The notes beneath the pieces are model-generated. The model saw nothing but the letters and a program-made list of their open reading frames with translations. It was not told where the DNA came from and searched no databases. DNA of 64,000 nt. Source: Bacillus sp. FJAT-25509. Its GTDB lineage: Bacteria; Bacillota; Bacilli; Bacillales; Bacillaceae_G. Shown here piece after piece: positions 62,607 to 64,000 of the stretch. The stretch spans positions 43,197-107,196 of the forward strand of contig NZ_LJIZ01000030.1 in NCBI RefSeq assembly GCF_001420605.1. The letters run 5' to 3'. Position 1 is the first letter of the stretch, and each line of letters starts with the position of its first letter. A program made the position numbers and the translations under genes.

Positions 62607-63704
62607 CTAATTTTTTATAATACCTTCAATTTCTTCTATTAATTCACTCTGTATTTTATCAACTTTTGCAAAGTCCATAGCTCCAATATAGATCGCTTCT
62701 AATTCATCTCTAAGAACTTTAGCTTCCGCTAGATAAGATATTGCTTCTTTCATTTTATCCTTATATGATTTTGTTGTTCTATCTATTTCAGCAGCGTATT
62801 TCTCATCAGTTCCCGGTGTGATGCATCTTTCGTACATATCAATAATCTCATCATTTTCACGATCAGGAAAATATTCATGGGGTGCTGTACTGTCAAAAAT
62901 CGCAATGCCTTGTTCCGGAATAATTACCATATCAAGGCTGTTTGGATCAAATCCACAATGATAAATCTCAACATCAAATCCTCGTTCTTCTCCTGCAGCT
63001 GCTATTTTCTTTAACATTGTTGATTTACCGGAACCAGCTCTACCTTTAATAAAATATCTCTTTTCGATATCTTCTGTTAAATTTTGAATATAATCAACCG
63101 CGCCACTTGGAGTTGCTGCACCTAAAAATCTATGTTTTACTTTTGAGACTTTTTCAGTATTGCTGTGACTACCATAAAAAAGCGCAATCAACTCGTTAGT
63201 CAGTTTATTTGCCTCTACAAAGTCCATATTGGAAATATAAACTGTTTCAATTTCATCATGAGCCTTTAATGAAGCAGCAAATGTATCATAAGCGGTTTGA
63301 AACTTCTTAGAAATTTCATCATTTAGTGATAGTATTGCTTCCTTGTGTACGGATAATTTCTTAGAATCCCAAGCAACACCTAAATTCACATATTCCTCAA
63401 TAACTCCTGGAGCTTTTGGTTCAATTACATGTGGAGCTGTTCCATCTACTATACCTATTTGAAATTTCGGGATAATTAAGCCATCAACTGAATTAGTGTC
63501 TGAAGAACAATGTAAATATTCAATATCAATTCCCTTATTTACAATCATTTCTCCAATTGTTTTCATTAATGTTGATTTCCCAGTACCTGGACCGCCTTTT
63601 AGAATGAATAGTTTATCTAAATCCTCTAAAGCTGAGTCATAGAGATTATAAAACCCTTTTGCAGTATTACCTCCTGCATAGTAATTGAGTATTTTTCCTC
63701 TCAT
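62607..63704 (-). CDS. Tandem P-loop ATPase of unknown function (PRK06851-like)
   Basis: 365-residue soluble protein made of two similar halves, each with a Walker A motif: GGPGTGKSTLMK (about 36-47) and GRAGSGKSTMLK (about 219-230). Each is followed by a matching stretch (EYLHCSSDTNSVDGLIIP and EIYHCGFDPNSLDMVIIP), a DG/DSTAPH motif, and a helical tail ending YISNMDF or YIGAMDF. It is therefore an internal duplication. The ATG at 63704 has GGAGGG six bases upstream and is preferred to 63722. It resembles an uncharacterised ATPase family common in Firmicutes. It lies next to the rRNA operon. No function is claimed. Confidence 0.8.
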   Translation of the reverse strand: MRGKILNYYAGGNTAKGFYNLYDSALEDLDKLFILKGGPGTGKSTLMKTIGEMIVNKGIDIEYLHCSSDTNSVDGLIIPKFQIGIVDGTAPHVIEPKAPGVIEEYVNLGVAWDSKKLSVHKEAILSLNDEISKKFQTAYDTFAASLKAHDEIETVYISNMDFVEANKLTNELIALFYGSHSNTEKVSKVKHRFLGAATPSGAVDYIQNLTEDIEKRYFIKGRAGSGKSTMLKKIAAAGEERGFDVEIYHCGFDPNSLDMVIIPEQGIAIFDSTAPHEYFPDRENDEIIDMYERCITPGTDEKYAAEIDRTTKSYKDKMKEAISYLAEAKVLRDELEAIYIGAMDFAKVDKIQSELIEEIEGIIKN

Positions 63705-63925
63705 CTTTTTCCCTCCATTCAATCTAAGTTATGTAGATATATAATTAAGGGTGTTTGCCCAGCATTAATATTATTATTTACTTTATTAATTTTTAATAAA
63801 AGTAAATTAACTTTTTAATTTTTTATCCGACCATGTTTTGATTCTTAAGCTTATCTTTTAGACTTACATATTTTCTCTCCATATTTAAAGTCATGATAAG
63901 AACTGACATTCCCAAATTTGAACAC

Positions 63926-63958
63926 AAAAAAAGCATCAACTTAATAGCTGATGCTTTT
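63926..63958 (-). terminator. rRNA operon terminator
   Basis: AAAAGCATCA (63929-63938) pairs with TGATGCTTTT (63949-63958), followed on the minus strand by T7G. It lies a few bases after the 5S rRNA 3' end. Confidence 0.88.
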
Positions 63959-63964
63959 CGTTTA

Positions 63965-64000
63965 CCAGGCGACGTTCTACTCTCACAGGGGGAAACCCCC
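63965..64000 (-). rRNA. rrf: 5S rRNA, 3' end only
   Basis: The minus-strand sequence contains the hairpin GGGGGTTTCCCCC followed by TGTGAGAGTAGAACGTCGCC, which is the helix IV/V and 3' end of Bacillaceae 5S rRNA. The rest of the gene and presumably the rRNA operon lie to the right of the window. The exact 3' end may be off by a few bases. Confidence 0.88.

Overview
This window comes from an AT-rich, low-GC Gram-positive bacterium, almost certainly a Bacillaceae member. The conserved block pcrB-pcrA-ligA-camS, gatCAB, dagK, rlmCD, a single 12-gene purine operon behind a guanine-type riboswitch, and strong AGGAGG-type ribosome binding sites all fit the Bacillus cereus/Gottfriedia side of the family. 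The genus is an inference. Most genes lie on the minus strand, and a 5S rRNA gene (so presumably an rRNA operon) enters at the right edge in the same direction.

Left part, accessory (1-14.2 kb). Positions 1-5.7 kb hold a small catabolic cluster: SDR dehydrogenase, two-domain extradiol-type dioxygenase, cupin, IclR regulator, alpha/beta hydrolase and an MFS carboxylate-type transporter. Three near-consensus promoters in it are each followed by a palindrome of the form TGTTTT-N6-AAAAC, the likely IclR operator. An orphan HlyD-like adaptor, an amino acid permease and a very large secreted S8 protease follow. The protease ends in ten GW-type wall-binding repeats, eight of them in four 123-bp DNA repeats.

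Carbohydrate island (14.8-30.0 kb, all minus strand). Read in the direction of transcription, it has two parts. First comes a four-gene operon: BadF-type amino-sugar kinase, MupG/DUF871-like protein, sugar nucleotidyltransferase with a left-handed beta-helix, and SIS protein. Then come a LicR-type PRD regulator, a 1433-residue secreted multidomain protein, PTS EIIC, an RDD membrane protein, EIIB, EIIA and a GH4 6-phospho-glycosidase. A perfect-consensus cre box and a 10-bp inverted repeat precede the secreted-protein gene. The layout suggests extracellular glycan breakdown, PTS uptake as a phosphorylated disaccharide and intracellular cleavage. Adjacent genes look suited to amino-sugar salvage. 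The substrate is unknown, and this is the most interesting part of the window.

Core region (30.3-61.8 kb). Here are a tRNA dihydrouridine synthase, rlmCD, dagK, a truncated formate/nitrite transporter, gatCAB, a dCMP deaminase, a FtsW/RodA-family flippase/polymerase, rocA, camS, ligA, pcrA, pcrB, a tiny DUF2892 protein, and purEKBCSQLFMNHD. The pur genes are mostly overlapping, but two perfect hairpins interrupt them (between purB and purC, and between purF and purM). The riboswitch, its terminator and a 17-bp-spaced promoter precede purE.

Right edge (62-64 kb). A coding remnant of a secreted protein, a tandem P-loop ATPase of unknown function and the 3' end of a 5S rRNA gene close the window. 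I saw no CRISPR array, transposase or tRNA gene.
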